64,000 nucleotides of DNA, from assembly GCA_016706565.1 (NCBI GenBank), contig JADJJI010000004.1:248001-312000 (forward strand), written 5' to 3'. The DNA is from Piscinibacter sp. Its GTDB lineage: Bacteria; Pseudomonadota; Gammaproteobacteria; Burkholderiales; Burkholderiaceae_C. The notes under the pieces are model-generated. The model was not told the DNA's origin, searched no databases, and saw only the letters and a list, made by a program, of their open reading frames with translations. Shown here one piece after another: positions 8,661 to 18,622 of the stretch. Both the position numbers and the translations under genes were made by a program. Numbering within the stretch: the first letter of the stretch is position 1; each line of letters opens with the position of its first letter.

Positions 8661-9746
8661 ATGAAAAAATCTCTGCTCGCTCTCGCAGTTCTGGGCGCAT
8701 TCGCCGGCACCGCTTCGGCTCAGTCGTCGGTCACCATCTACGGCGTGCTCGACATGAGCATTGCCAAGGCCAACCAGAAGGCTGGCACGGCCTACGCCGT
8801 CAACCCCGGTGCGCCGGCCGGCGACGTGTGGACGATGCAGCAGTCCACGACTTCGCGTCTGGGCTTCCGCGGCAACGAAGACCTGGGTGGCGGCCTGTCG
8901 GCTCAGTTCCAGATCGAACACCGCTTCAACCCGGACACCGGCGCGCAGAACCAGACCCCGTTCTGGAACGGCCGCAGCTACGTGCAACTGAGCAGCGCCG
9001 CTGCCGGTGCCGTGTACCTGGGCCGTGAGTACACCCCGGCGTTCTGGGTGCAATTGAAGTCGGATCCGTTCGGCAACGACGGCGTCGGCCAGACCGGCGT
9101 GGGCATCAACTGGGCCGGCTACATGACGCCGGACTTTCCCTCTGGTGTGACGGGCACTGGCGGAACTCCGCCGACCAGCCCGGTGCAAGCGGCCTGGCCG
9201 GCTGGCGGCAGCGCCCGTTCGTCGAATACCATCGGCTACAAGACCCCGTCGCTGGGTGGCCTGACCGCCAACGTCGCCGTGAGCCTGTCCGAGGCCACGC
9301 AACAAGGCCGCAACACCGGCTTCAACGTCGAGTACGCCGCGGGTCCGATCTACGCCGGCCTGGGCTTCGAGAAGATCAATGATGGCGCCAGCGATGGCCG
9401 TGGCGTGACCAACTTCGCGCTGCACTACAACCTCGGCTTCGTGAAGCCGATGTTCTACTACGCCAAGTCGAAGTCGGGTGCCCTGGGTGCCGACGACAAC
9501 AAGGTGTACCTGCTGTCGGCCAGCGCTCCGCTGGGTAACGGCCTGCTGAAGGTCGGCTTCTCGAAGATCTCCTTCGAGAATGGCGCCGAGACCGGTCACA
9601 AGAAGATCGGCCTGGGCTACAACTACAACCTGAGCAAGCGCACCAACCTGTACGCCGACTTCGGCAGCGCCACCGGGCGCGCCGCCAACGGCACCAAGGG
9701 TGAGCGCAGCACGGCCTACGCCTTCGGTCTGCGTCACACGTTCTGA
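8661..9746 (+). CDS. Outer-membrane porin, Burkholderiales type
   Basis: A 361-residue gram-negative porin for passive diffusion of small solutes across the outer membrane. A signal peptide (MKKSLLALAVLGAFAGTASA) is followed by QSSVTIYGVLDMS, the first strand typical of betaproteobacterial trimeric porins. SRLGFRGNEDLGGGLSAQF and a C-terminal aromatic residue (AFGLRHTF) are the expected barrel features. A strong AGGAG ribosome binding site sits nine bases before the ATG, and a strong terminator follows, consistent with a highly expressed single-gene unit. Confidence 0.95.
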   Translation: MKKSLLALAVLGAFAGTASAQSSVTIYGVLDMSIAKANQKAGTAYAVNPGAPAGDVWTMQQSTTSRLGFRGNEDLGGGLSAQFQIEHRFNPDTGAQNQTPFWNGRSYVQLSSAAAGAVYLGREYTPAFWVQLKSDPFGNDGVGQTGVGINWAGYMTPDFPSGVTGTGGTPPTSPVQAAWPAGGSARSSNTIGYKTPSLGGLTANVAVSLSEATQQGRNTGFNVEYAAGPIYAGLGFEKINDGASDGRGVTNFALHYNLGFVKPMFYYAKSKSGALGADDNKVYLLSASAPLGNGLLKVGFSKISFENGAETGHKKIGLGYNYNLSKRTNLYADFGSATGRAANGTKGERSTAYAFGLRHTF

Positions 9747-9786
9747 TGCAGGCTCGCCTCGTGCGAGCTTAAATCGAGCGATCTTG

Positions 9787-9812
9787 AAAGGCCGCCTTCG
9801 GGCGGCCTTTTT
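9787..9812 (+). terminator. Intrinsic terminator after the porin gene
   Basis: AAAGGCCGCC, a TTCG tetraloop and GGCGGCCTTT form a 10-bp perfect stem followed by further T residues. It lies 40 bases after the porin stop and 32 bases before the next ATG. The A-rich 5' arm means it could also work on the opposite strand. Confidence 0.92.
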
Positions 9813-9843
9813 CATGGAGCCGACCCATCTGTCCTCTTCCCCC

Positions 9844-10554
9844 ATGAATCGCAGACTATCCGCCGTTCTGCCTCTGCTGCTGTGCGCCTGTGCGCCGATG
9901 CCTTCGTCGGTGCCGGCCGATCGCGGGCCCTGGCAGAACTGGCAGGAGTTCGTGTTGCCGGGCAAGCGCAGCACGGTCTACGAGACGCGCAGCGACGGCG
10001 GGCGTGTCGTCATGCATGCGCAGGCGGACGCGTCAGCCAGCATGCTGCGGCGCAAGCTGCGGATCGACCCGGCGCAGATCGGGCGGGTGCAGTTCTCCTG
10101 GCGCGTCGCCAGCCTGATCGAGCAGGCCGACCTGAGCGATGCCGACGTGTCGGACTCGCCGGTGCGTCTGGTGTTCGCCTTCGATGGCGACCACGGGCAG
10201 CTCTCGGCGCGCAACCGGATGCTGTTCGAGCTGGCGCAGGTGCTCACCGGAGAACCGCCGCCCTATGCGACGCTGATGTACGTCTGGGACAACCGCGCCG
10301 CCGCAGAGTCGGTGATCCGCGGCCCGCGCACCGATCGGGTCCGCAAGATCGTGCTCGAATCGGGGCCTGGGCAGTGCGGCCGCTGGCTGCACTACGAGCG
10401 GGATCTGCGAGCTGATTTCCGCAAGGCTTTCGGTGAGGAACCGGGGCAACTCATCGGGGTCGCCCTGATGACCGACGCTGACAACACCGCGGCCAAGTCC
10501 GCGGGGCAGTATGGCGAGGTGCGCGTGCTCGGCCGCGACGGCAGGCCGTTGTGA
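9844..10554 (+). CDS. DUF3047 domain lipoprotein
   Basis: A 236-residue protein that fits the DUF3047 family, whose function is unknown. The N-terminus MNRRLSAVLPLLLCAC has a short basic region, a hydrophobic stretch and a lipobox-like LLCAC, so it is probably a lipoprotein. Characteristic segments are the VQFSWRVASLIEQADL region, RLVFAFDGD, LMYVWDN and RKIVLESG. The ATG at 9844 lies just after the porin terminator. It is followed by 100 bases before the ABC transporter operon and is probably transcribed independently of it. Confidence 0.8.
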   Translation: MNRRLSAVLPLLLCACAPMPSSVPADRGPWQNWQEFVLPGKRSTVYETRSDGGRVVMHAQADASASMLRRKLRIDPAQIGRVQFSWRVASLIEQADLSDADVSDSPVRLVFAFDGDHGQLSARNRMLFELAQVLTGEPPPYATLMYVWDNRAAAESVIRGPRTDRVRKIVLESGPGQCGRWLHYERDLRADFRKAFGEEPGQLIGVALMTDADNTAAKSAGQYGEVRVLGRDGRPL

Positions 10555-10654
10555 ATCGGCGATGATCCGGGCATTCCCGCTTGGCGCGGGGCATGCAATT
10601 TGCTGAACTGCGCTGCCGGCACCGAGCCGGCGCGCTGCCCATCGACTCCATCGC

Positions 10655-11638
10655 ATGCTTGCCTTCATCCTGCGTCGCCTGTTGCAGGCGATCGTCGTCA
10701 TGCTCACGGTGGCTTTCATCGCCTTCATGCTGTTTCAGTACGTCGGCGACCCGGTCACCAACCTGCTGGGGCAGGACGCCACGCCCGAGCAGCGCACGCA
10801 GTTGCGGGCCGACCTGGGACTGGATCAACCCTTCCCGGTGCAGTTCGCCGCTTTCGTGGGCAATGCGCTGCAGGGTGAATTCGGGCTGAGCCTGCGGCAG
10901 GGCCGCAAGGTCTCTTCGCTGATTGCCGAGCGTCTGCCAGCCACGCTGGAACTCGCGTCGCTGGCGGCGGCGATCGCCTTGCTGGTGGGCATTCCGATGG
11001 GCGTCTATGCGGCGCTGCGGCGGGGCAACTTCTTCTCGCAGCTGCTGATGACCTTCTCGCTGATCGGCGTCTCGCTGCCCACGTTCCTGATCGGCATCCT
11101 GCTGATCCTTGTCTTCGCCGTGCTGCTCAAAGTGCTGCCGAGTTTCGGCCGCGGCGACGTGGTGACTCTCGGCCCCTGGACCACCGGCTTTCTCACCGTC
11201 GATGGCTGGAAGCACCTGATCCTGCCGGCCATCACGCTGTCGGTGTTCCAGCTCACGCTGATCATGCGGCTGGTGCGCGCCGAGATGCTCGAGGTGCTGC
11301 GCACCGACTACATCAAGTTCGCGCGGGCACGCGGCTTGCCGGACCGCACGGTGTACTTCGGGCATGCGCTGAAGAACACGCTGGTGCCGGTGATCACGAT
11401 CACCGGGCTGCAACTCGGCTCGCTGATCGCCTTCGCGATCATCACCGAGACGGTGTTCCAGTGGCCGGGCATGGGTCTGCTCTTCATCCAGGCGGTGCAG
11501 TTCGCCGACATCCCGGTGATGGCCGCCTACCTGTGCCTGATCGCGCTGATCTTCGTGCTCATCAATCTCGTGGTCGACCTGCTGTACTTCGCGGTCGACC
11601 CGCGCCTGCGCCTCGCGTCGGGTACCGGAGGGCATTGA
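10655..11638 (+). CDS. Peptide-type ABC transporter permease (DppB family)
   Basis: Inner-membrane permease of a dipeptide/oligopeptide-type importer. The 327-residue protein begins with the family signature FILRRLLQAIVVMLTVAFIAF. It carries LGLDQPFPVQF in the periplasmic loop and about six transmembrane helices. The EMLEVLRTDYIKFARARGL motif is the coupling region that contacts the ATPases. Its stop overlaps the next start as TGATG. First gene of a six-gene operon reaching to 17337. Confidence 0.93.
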   Translation: MLAFILRRLLQAIVVMLTVAFIAFMLFQYVGDPVTNLLGQDATPEQRTQLRADLGLDQPFPVQFAAFVGNALQGEFGLSLRQGRKVSSLIAERLPATLELASLAAAIALLVGIPMGVYAALRRGNFFSQLLMTFSLIGVSLPTFLIGILLILVFAVLLKVLPSFGRGDVVTLGPWTTGFLTVDGWKHLILPAITLSVFQLTLIMRLVRAEMLEVLRTDYIKFARARGLPDRTVYFGHALKNTLVPVITITGLQLGSLIAFAIITETVFQWPGMGLLFIQAVQFADIPVMAAYLCLIALIFVLINLVVDLLYFAVDPRLRLASGTGGH

Positions 11639-12876
11639 TGTCCGCGGTTTCCGCAATGCCTGTCGACGGCGCCTACCGGCGCCTGGCCATGTGGCATGGC
11701 GAGCTGACGGCGTTCCGCCGTGACCTGCACGCCCACCCGGAGCTCGGCTTCGAAGAGCGTCGCACTGCGTCGCGCGTCGTCGAGGCGCTGCGTGTGGCCG
11801 GTGTCGACGAGATCCACGAAGGCGTCGGGCGCACCGGCGTGGTGGGTGTGGTGCGGGGTCGCCGCGGCGCGTCGGCGCGCGCCATCGGCTTGCGTGCCGA
11901 CATGGACGCACTGCCTCTGGTCGAGGAGAACGACTTCGCCTGGCGATCCGCGACCCGCGGCCTGATGCACGGCTGCGGTCACGACGGCCACACGACCATG
12001 CTGGTCGGTGCCGCGCGCTACCTGGCTGCGACGCGTGACTTCGACGGCTCCGCCGTGCTGATCTTCCAGCCTGGCGAAGAAGGCTTCGCCGGCGCCAAGG
12101 CGATGATCGACGACGGCCTGTTCGATCGCTTCCCGGTCGAGTCGGTCTACGCGATGCACAACTGGCCGGCCTTGCCCGCGGGCACGGTGGGCGTCAACGC
12201 GGGGCCGATGATGGCAGCTGCCGACCGCATCGAGATCGTCATCCAGGGGCGAGGCGGCCACGGCGCACATCCCTACCTGGCAATCGACCCGGTGCTGGTG
12301 GCGGCGCACATCATCACCGCGGCGCAGAGCCTGGTGTCGCGCAACGTCAGCCCGATCGACAACGCGGTGGTCAGCCTGTGCTCGATGCACGCCGGCGAGC
12401 CGACGGCCTATAGCGTGATCCCGCGCGAGGCGCGGCTGGTGGGCACCGTGCGCACTTTCCGGCGCGAGGTGCAGGACATGATCGAAGACCGCCTGGGCCG
12501 GCTGGTCGAGTCGGTCGCGCTCGGCTTCGGCGCCACCGCGCGGCTCAAGTACATCCGCAGCTACCCGGCCACGATCAATTCGGCGCGTGAAGCGAGCTTC
12601 GCCGCCGACGTGGCGGCGTCGCTGGTCGGCGAGGCGCACGTGGTGCGCGAACTGCCGCCCAGCATGGGTGCGGAGGACTTCTCCTTCATGCTGCAGGTCA
12701 AGCCCGGTGCCTACCTGCGGCTGGGGCAGGGCGGCGAGGGCAGCTGCTTCCTGCACAACAGCCGCTACGATTTCAACGACGACGTGCTGCCGCTGGGTGC
12801 CGCGTTGTTTGCCTCGCTCGTCGAGCGATCGCTCGCCCACCTGAGTACCCAGACCATCCAAGGGGAGTCTCCATGA
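11638..12876 (+). CDS. M20 family metallo-amidohydrolase
   Basis: A 412-residue cytoplasmic hydrolase of the M20/M40 group, which includes hippurate hydrolase, N-acyl-amino-acid amidohydrolase and carboxypeptidases. Metal-binding motifs are visible: RADMDALPL, MHGCGHDGHTTM, QPGEEG and the C-terminal MGAEDFSFM. A dimerisation domain lies around residues 190-300 (GGHGAHPYLAIDPV). The gene overlaps the permease stop and the next start, so it is made together with the transporter. The inference is that it releases amino acids from an imported N-acyl amino acid or peptide; the substrate is not evident from sequence. Confidence 0.92.
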   Translation: MSAVSAMPVDGAYRRLAMWHGELTAFRRDLHAHPELGFEERRTASRVVEALRVAGVDEIHEGVGRTGVVGVVRGRRGASARAIGLRADMDALPLVEENDFAWRSATRGLMHGCGHDGHTTMLVGAARYLAATRDFDGSAVLIFQPGEEGFAGAKAMIDDGLFDRFPVESVYAMHNWPALPAGTVGVNAGPMMAAADRIEIVIQGRGGHGAHPYLAIDPVLVAAHIITAAQSLVSRNVSPIDNAVVSLCSMHAGEPTAYSVIPREARLVGTVRTFRREVQDMIEDRLGRLVESVALGFGATARLKYIRSYPATINSAREASFAADVAASLVGEAHVVRELPPSMGAEDFSFMLQVKPGAYLRLGQGGEGSCFLHNSRYDFNDDVLPLGAALFASLVERSLAHLSTQTIQGESP

Positions 12877-14441
12877 CACTGCGCCACTCACTCATCGCCG
12901 CCGCGCTGGCCCTGGCCTGCGGCAGCGCGCTGGCCGCCACGCTGCGCGTGGCCAACCAGGGCGACTCCAATTCGATGGACCCGCACTCGCTGAACGAATC
13001 GCTGCAGCTGAGTTTCACCGGCAACGTCTACGAGCCGCTGATCGGCCGCGACAAGAAGCTCGGGCTGGCGCCTGCGCTAGCCACCAAATGGTCGGCCACC
13101 TCGCCGACGGTGTGGCGCTTCGAGCTGCGCAAGGGCGTCACCTTCCATGGCGGCGAGAAGTTCACTGCCGACGATGTGGTGTTCAGCTTCAAGCGCGCTG
13201 CCGGTGAGGGCTCCGACATGAAGGGCTACACCTCGGCCATCAAGGAAGTGCGCAAGGTCGACGACTTCACCGTCGACATCGAGACGAGCTCGCCCTTCCC
13301 GATCCTGCCGGACGTGATCTCGCTCGTCTACATCATGAACAAGTCGTGGTGCGAGACGAACAAGGCCGAGAAGCCGGTGGACCGGCGCAAGGGCATCGAG
13401 AACGCCGCCTCGTTCCGCACCAACGGCACCGGCCCGTTCCGCACCAAGGAGCGGCAGCCCACCACGCGCACCGTGCTCGTGCGCAACTTCAATTACTGGG
13501 CCAAGGTCGAGAGCAACGTCGACGAGGTGATCTTCACCCCCATCGGCAACGACGCCACGCGCGTGGCCGCAATGCTGTCCGGCGAGATCGACGTGATGGA
13601 GCCGGTGCCGCTGCAGGACGCCGAGCGGCTCAAGGGCAGCTCCAACCTGAAAGTGCTGCAAGGTCCGGAATTGCGCACGATCTTCCTGGGCATGGACCAG
13701 AAGCGCGACGAGCTGCTCTTTTCCAGCGTCAAGGGCAAGAATCCCTTCAAGGACATCCGCGTACGGCGAGCCTTCTACCAGGCCATCGACATCGAGACGA
13801 TCCGCACCCGCGTGATGCGCAACGCGGCCACGCCGACCGGGCTGATGGTGGCGCCCGGCATCAAGGGCTTCGTTGCCGAGCTGAACAAGCGCCCGCCCCA
13901 CGATGTCGAAGCGGCGAGGAAGCTGATGGCCGAGGCCGGATACCCGAATGGCTTCGAGGTGGGCATGAACTGCCCGAACGACCGCTACGTCAACGACGGC
14001 GAGATCTGCCAGGCGGTGGCAGCCAATCTCGCGCGCATCGGCGTGAAGATCAACCTGCAGGCCGAGTCGAAGGCGACCTACTTTCCGAAGATCCTCAGCC
14101 GCAACACCAGCTTCTACATGCTCGGCTGGACGCCAGGCACCTACGATTCGCACAACGCGCTGTCGAACCTGATGGCCACGCCGACCGAAAAGGGCCAGGG
14201 CCTGTTCAATCTCGGCTCCTACAGCAACGCCAAGGTCGACGAGCTGACGCTGAAGATCCAGAGCGAGACCGACGAGGCCAAGCGCAACGCGATGATCGCC
14301 GAGGCCTTCAAGCTGCATACCGACGACTTCGGCCACATCCCGCTGCATCAGCAGGCACTGGCCTGGGCCATGAAGAAGAACGTCGAGCTCGTGCAACTGC
14401 CCGACAATTTCATGCCCTTCAAGTGGATCGTGGTGAAGTAG
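12873..14441 (+). CDS. Peptide-type ABC transporter substrate-binding protein
   Basis: Periplasmic ligand-binding protein of the SBP_bac_5 family, 522 residues. A signal peptide ends at ALA (about residue 22), followed by ATLRVANQGDSNSMDPHS. Typical segments are GNVYEPLIGRD, KWSATSPTVWRFELRKGVTFH, FTADDVVFSFKR and RRAFYQAIDIETIR. It starts four bases before the M20 gene ends (ATGA). It sets substrate specificity for the operon, but the ligand cannot be told by eye. Confidence 0.94.
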   Translation: MTLRHSLIAAALALACGSALAATLRVANQGDSNSMDPHSLNESLQLSFTGNVYEPLIGRDKKLGLAPALATKWSATSPTVWRFELRKGVTFHGGEKFTADDVVFSFKRAAGEGSDMKGYTSAIKEVRKVDDFTVDIETSSPFPILPDVISLVYIMNKSWCETNKAEKPVDRRKGIENAASFRTNGTGPFRTKERQPTTRTVLVRNFNYWAKVESNVDEVIFTPIGNDATRVAAMLSGEIDVMEPVPLQDAERLKGSSNLKVLQGPELRTIFLGMDQKRDELLFSSVKGKNPFKDIRVRRAFYQAIDIETIRTRVMRNAATPTGLMVAPGIKGFVAELNKRPPHDVEAARKLMAEAGYPNGFEVGMNCPNDRYVNDGEICQAVAANLARIGVKINLQAESKATYFPKILSRNTSFYMLGWTPGTYDSHNALSNLMATPTEKGQGLFNLGSYSNAKVDELTLKIQSETDEAKRNAMIAEAFKLHTDDFGHIPLHQQALAWAMKKNVELVQLPDNFMPFKWIVVK

Positions 14442-14453
14442 ACGCAACGATCC

Positions 14454-15365
14454 ATGCCTTCGGCCCTGCAACGATTCTTCGACGGCGACGTCTGGCACAG
14501 CTTCCGCACCTCGCCGGTGGCCATGGCCGCCGCGGCGGTGGCTTTGCTTTGCGTGTTCTGCGCCGTGTTCGCGCACTGGGTCGCGCCGCACAACCCCTTC
14601 GACCTGGCATCGCTCGAACTGGGTGACGCGCGGCTGCCGCCGGCCTGGGAGCCCGAAGGCAAGCCCAAGTACCTGCTGGGCACCGACGACCAGGGCCGTG
14701 ACGTGCTGTCCGCGCTGATGTACGGCGCGCGCATCTCGCTGCTCGTCGGGCTGGCTTCGGTGGCGGTGTCGGTGGTGGTGGGCGTCGGCCTCGGCCTGCT
14801 GTCGGGATTCGTCGGCGGCCGCGTCGACGCGCTGATCATGCGCGTCTGCGACGTGATGCTGTCGTTCCCTTCGATCCTGATCGCACTGCTGATCGACGGC
14901 GTGGGACGAGCGTTGTTCCCGAACGCGCACGACACGCTGGCCTTTGCCGTGCTGATCCTGGCCATCGCGCTGCCGGGCTGGGTGCCGTACGCACGCACCG
15001 TGCGCGGCTCGACGATGGTCGAGCGCAACAAGGAATACGTGCAGGCTGCCCGCGTGATCGGCGTCTCGTCCGGGCGCATCATGTTGCGCCACGTGCTGCC
15101 CAACGTGTTGGGGCCGGTGCTGGTGCTGTCGACGATCCAGGTGGCCTCGGCCATCCTGATCGAGGCGACGCTGTCCTTCCTCGGCGTGGGAGTGCCGCCG
15201 ACTCAGCCGTCGCTGGGCACGCTGATCCGTGTCGGCAACGACTTCCTCTTCTCGGGCGAATGGTGGATCACCATCTTCCCGGGCCTCGTGCTGGTGATGA
15301 TCTCGCTGTCGATCAATCTGCTGGGCGACTGGCTGCGCGACGCGATGAACCCGAGGCTGCGATGA
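14454..15365 (+). CDS. Peptide-type ABC transporter permease (DppC family)
   Basis: Second inner-membrane permease, 303 residues. It has an N-terminal cytoplasmic segment, then a first helix, then the family feature YLLGTDDQGRDVLSALMYGARISLLVG. The EAA-type coupling loop reads YVQAARVIGVSSGRIMLRHVLP. The end reads [15 protein letters not shown], typical of DppC. It overlaps the following ATPase gene as ATGA. Confidence 0.94.
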   Translation: MPSALQRFFDGDVWHSFRTSPVAMAAAAVALLCVFCAVFAHWVAPHNPFDLASLELGDARLPPAWEPEGKPKYLLGTDDQGRDVLSALMYGARISLLVGLASVAVSVVVGVGLGLLSGFVGGRVDALIMRVCDVMLSFPSILIALLIDGVGRALFPNAHDTLAFAVLILAIALPGWVPYARTVRGSTMVERNKEYVQAARVIGVSSGRIMLRHVLPNVLGPVLVLSTIQVASAILIEATLSFLGVGVPPTQPSLGTLIRVGNDFLFSGEWWITIFPGLVLVMISLSINLLGDWLRDAMNPRLR

Positions 15366-16345
15366 GTTCGCCCTTGCTGGAAGTGCGCAAGCTGAGCGTC
15401 GACTTCCCGACGCGCCGCGGCACCTTGCTGGCCATCGACGATGTCTCGTTCGACATCGCGCCGGGCGAGATTCTCGGTGTGGTCGGAGAATCCGGTGCCG
15501 GAAAGTCGCTCACCGGCGCGGCCATCATCGGCCTGCTCGAGCCGCCCGGGCGCATCGCCGGCGGCGAGATCCTGCTGGAGGGCCGGCGCATCGACAAGCT
15601 GCCGCACGAAGAGATGCGCAAGCTGCGTGGCCGCCACATCGGCGCCATCTTCCAGGACCCGCTGACCTCGCTGAACCCGCTGTACACCGTCGGCCGGCAA
15701 CTCGTGGAGACGATCCGCACCCACCTGCCACTCAACGAGCAGCAGGCGCGCGATCGCGCGATCTCGCTGCTGGCCGACACCGGCATCCCGGCGCCCGAGG
15801 CGCGCTTCGACCAGTACCCGCACCAGTTCTCGGGCGGCATGCGCCAGCGCGTGGTGATCGCGCTGGCCCTGGCCGCCGAGCCCAAGCTGATCGTCGCCGA
15901 CGAGCCGACGACGGCGCTGGACGTGTCGATCCAGGCGCAGATCATCGCGCTGCTGAAGAAGGTGTGCCGTGAACACGGTGCCGCAGTGATGCTGGTCACG
16001 CACGACATGGGCGTGATCGCCGAGACCTGCGACCGCGTCGCCGTGATGTACGCCGGACGCATCGTCGAGATCGGCCCGGTCGCCGACGTGATTCATCGGC
16101 CGGCGCATCCCTATACCGTCGGCCTGATGGGTTCCATCCCGGCCATGGACGAGGACCGCGAGCGCCTGCTGCAGATCGATGGCGCCATGCCGCGACTGAA
16201 TGCCATTCCGGCAGGCTGTGCGTTCAATCCGCGCTGCCCCAGGGTGTTCGACCGGTGCCGTGTGGAACGCCCCGATCTTGTCGAGGCAGGCGCCACGCGC
16301 GCGGCCTGCTGGTTGCTCGCCGGCCACGCGGCGACGACACCATGA
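15362..16345 (+). CDS. Peptide-type ABC transporter ATPase (DppD family)
   Basis: Cytoplasmic ATPase of the importer, 327 residues. Walker A is GESGAGKS (about residue 43), the Q-loop region is [15 protein letters not shown], the signature is FSGGMRQR, and Walker B is [13 protein letters not shown] followed by VTHDMG. The C-terminal oligopeptide-transporter extension carries the cysteine pattern [14 protein letters not shown]. That motif binds an iron-sulfur cluster in some DppD proteins. Coupled by ATGA overlaps on both sides. Confidence 0.95.
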   Translation: MSSPLLEVRKLSVDFPTRRGTLLAIDDVSFDIAPGEILGVVGESGAGKSLTGAAIIGLLEPPGRIAGGEILLEGRRIDKLPHEEMRKLRGRHIGAIFQDPLTSLNPLYTVGRQLVETIRTHLPLNEQQARDRAISLLADTGIPAPEARFDQYPHQFSGGMRQRVVIALALAAEPKLIVADEPTTALDVSIQAQIIALLKKVCREHGAAVMLVTHDMGVIAETCDRVAVMYAGRIVEIGPVADVIHRPAHPYTVGLMGSIPAMDEDRERLLQIDGAMPRLNAIPAGCAFNPRCPRVFDRCRVERPDLVEAGATRAACWLLAGHAATTP

Positions 16346-17337
16346 ACAAGCCGCTCGTCGAGGTGCAGGACCTGGCCAAGACCTTCGAGGTCTCGGCGCC
16401 CTGGCTCAACCGCGTGGTCGAGGGCAAGCCGAGGCAGTTCGTCCATGCGGTCGATGGCGTGAGCTTCGACATCGGACGCGGCCGAACGCTGGCGCTGGTG
16501 GGCGAATCGGGCTGCGGCAAGAGCACCGTGGCGCGGCTGCTCGTCGGCCTGTACGCGCCCACGCGGGGCACGATCCGCTTCGACGGGCAGGACACACGGG
16601 CGGTTTTCGCCTCGGCCGGCGGGCAGGCGCTGCACCGGCGCATGCAGATGATCTTCCAGGATCCGTTCGCGAGCCTGAACCCGCGCTGGAAGGTGCTCGA
16701 CATCGTCGCCGAGCCGCTGCGGGAGCACGGGCTCGTGCAGGGCAAGGGGGCCTTGCAGTCGCGCGTGGGCGAACTGCTGATGTCGGTCGGGCTCGCGGCG
16801 GCTGACGCACTGAAGTTCCCGCACCAGTTCTCCGGAGGGCAGCGGCAGCGCATCTCGATCGCGCGCGCGCTGGCCACGCAGCCGGAGTTCCTCGTCTGCG
16901 ACGAACCCACCTCGGCTCTCGACGTGTCGGTGCAGGCGCAGGTGCTCAACATCATGAAGGACCTTCAGCAGCACCACGGCCTGACCTACCTGTTCATCTC
17001 GCACAACCTGGCCGTCGTGCGCCACGTGGCCGATGAAGTCGGCGTCATGTATCTCGGCCGCCTGGTGGAGGTGGCGCCCAAGGCCGAGCTGTTCGCGCGG
17101 CCGCGCCACCCCTACACGCGCATGCTGCTCGACGCGATCCCGGACATCGGCATGAGCGGGCGGGCCCGCACGCCCGTGCAAGGCGAGGTGCCCAATCCGC
17201 TGGAGCCGCCGAACGGCTGCTCCTTCCACCCGCGCTGCCCGCACGCCAACGAGCGATGCCGAAGCGAGCGTCCGCAGCAGCAGATGCTCGGCGGCATCCG
17301 CATCGCCTGCCACGCGGTGGAAGAGGGCCGGATCTGA
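16342..17337 (+). CDS. Peptide-type ABC transporter ATPase (DppF family)
   Basis: Second ATPase subunit, 331 residues, expected to pair with the preceding one. Walker A is GESGCGKS, signature FSGGQRQR, Walker [14 protein letters not shown], then FISHNLAVV. The C-terminal extension has [14 protein letters not shown]. Last gene of the operon; its stop lies only ten bases from the end of convergent lysA and I see no terminator in the gap, so readthrough into the antisense of lysA is possible. Confidence 0.95.
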   Translation: MNKPLVEVQDLAKTFEVSAPWLNRVVEGKPRQFVHAVDGVSFDIGRGRTLALVGESGCGKSTVARLLVGLYAPTRGTIRFDGQDTRAVFASAGGQALHRRMQMIFQDPFASLNPRWKVLDIVAEPLREHGLVQGKGALQSRVGELLMSVGLAAADALKFPHQFSGGQRQRISIARALATQPEFLVCDEPTSALDVSVQAQVLNIMKDLQQHHGLTYLFISHNLAVVRHVADEVGVMYLGRLVEVAPKAELFARPRHPYTRMLLDAIPDIGMSGRARTPVQGEVPNPLEPPNGCSFHPRCPHANERCRSERPQQQMLGGIRIACHAVEEGRI

Positions 17338-17347
17338 GTCGCGAGTT

Positions 17348-18622
17348 TCAGCGTGCCGGCAGCAAGCGCTCGCCGCGGAAGAGCTCTGCCGGCGTTTCGC
17401 GTTCGCGGATCAGCCAGGCCTCGTTGCCGGAGACCATCACCTCGGCGGCGCGGCCGCGGGTGTTGTAGTTGCTCGCCATGCTCATGCCATAGGCGCCAGC
17501 GGAGAGCACGGCGATGGCATCGCCCGGCTGCACCGCCAGGCTGCGGTCGCGGCCCAGCCAGTCGCCCGACTCGCACACCGGGCCGACCACGTCCATCACC
17601 ACGGGTGGCGTGTCGCGCAGCGTGCAGGCCGCCATGCCCATCCAGGCCTGGTACATGGCCGGGCGCATCAGGTCGTTCATGGCGGCGTCGACGATGCAGA
17701 AGTTCTTCTCGGCACCGGGCTTGAGATAGAGCACGCTGGCCAGCAGCACACCCGCGTTGCCGACCAGCGAGCGGCCGGGTTCGAAGAGGATCTTGCGGTG
17801 GCCATGGCCGCGTGAATCGATGCGCTCGAGCAACGCGCGCACCAGCGTCTCGGCTGCCGGCGGCTGCTCGTCGGTGTAGGTGATGCCCAGGCCGCCGCCC
17901 AGGTCGAGGTGATGCAGCCGGATGCCCTGCGCCTCGACGGCCTCGACCAGATCCAGCACGCGATCCAGCGCGTCGAGGTAGGGGCCGATCTCGGTGATCT
18001 GCGAGCCGATGTGGCAATCGATGCCGACCACTTCGATGCCGGGCAGCGCGGCGGCGTGGCGGTAGATCGCTGCGGCGCGATCGTGCGCGACGCCGAACTT
18101 GTTGCCTTTCAGCCCGGTCGAGATGTAGGGGTGGGTCTTGGGATCGACGTCGGGATTCACGCGCAGGCTGATGCGGGCGCGCCGACCCATGTTCGTGGCC
18201 ACTTCGTTGAGAAGCGCCAGTTCACTCTCGCTCTCGATGTTGAAGCATGACACTTCGGCGATAAGGGCCTGGCGCATTTCGGCCGCTGTCTTGCCCACGC
18301 CGGAGAAGACCACGCGCGACGGGTCCCCGCCGGCAGCGAGCACGCGTTCGAGTTCTCCGCCCGAGACGATGTCGAAGCCACAGCCGGCCTGCGCGAAGGT
18401 CTGCAACACGGCGAGGTTGCTGTTCGCCTTCATCGCGTAGCAGATCAGGTGGTCGCGGCCGGCCAGCGCACGCTGGTAGCCGGCCAGCGACTCCAGCATG
18501 GCCGCGCGGGAGTAGACGTAGAGCGGCGTGCCGAACTGCCGCGCGAGTGCATTCAGCGCGCAGCCCTCGATGAAGAGTTCGTGGCCGCGGTAGGCCACGT
18601 GCGGTGCGCCGGGCAGCTTCAT
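17348..18622 (-). CDS. lysA: Diaminopimelate decarboxylase
   Basis: LysA removes CO2 from meso-diaminopimelate to give lysine, with PLP. The 424-residue protein has a barrel domain with the PLP lysine in CYAMKANSNL (about residue 62) and HIGSQI near 200. GGGLGI and EPGRSLVGNAG form the phosphate-binding region. The C-terminal beta domain contains GPVCESGDWLG, with the cysteine that reaches the partner active site, and GAYGMSMASNYN. The ATG (complement 18620-18622) overlaps the lptM stop as ATGA. Confidence 0.96.
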   Translation of the reverse strand: MKLPGAPHVAYRGHELFIEGCALNALARQFGTPLYVYSRAAMLESLAGYQRALAGRDHLICYAMKANSNLAVLQTFAQAGCGFDIVSGGELERVLAAGGDPSRVVFSGVGKTAAEMRQALIAEVSCFNIESESELALLNEVATNMGRRARISLRVNPDVDPKTHPYISTGLKGNKFGVAHDRAAAIYRHAAALPGIEVVGIDCHIGSQITEIGPYLDALDRVLDLVEAVEAQGIRLHHLDLGGGLGITYTDEQPPAAETLVRALLERIDSRGHGHRKILFEPGRSLVGNAGVLLASVLYLKPGAEKNFCIVDAAMNDLMRPAMYQAWMGMAACTLRDTPPVVMDVVGPVCESGDWLGRDRSLAVQPGDAIAVLSAGAYGMSMASNYNTRGRAAEVMVSGNEAWLIRERETPAELFRGERLLPAR

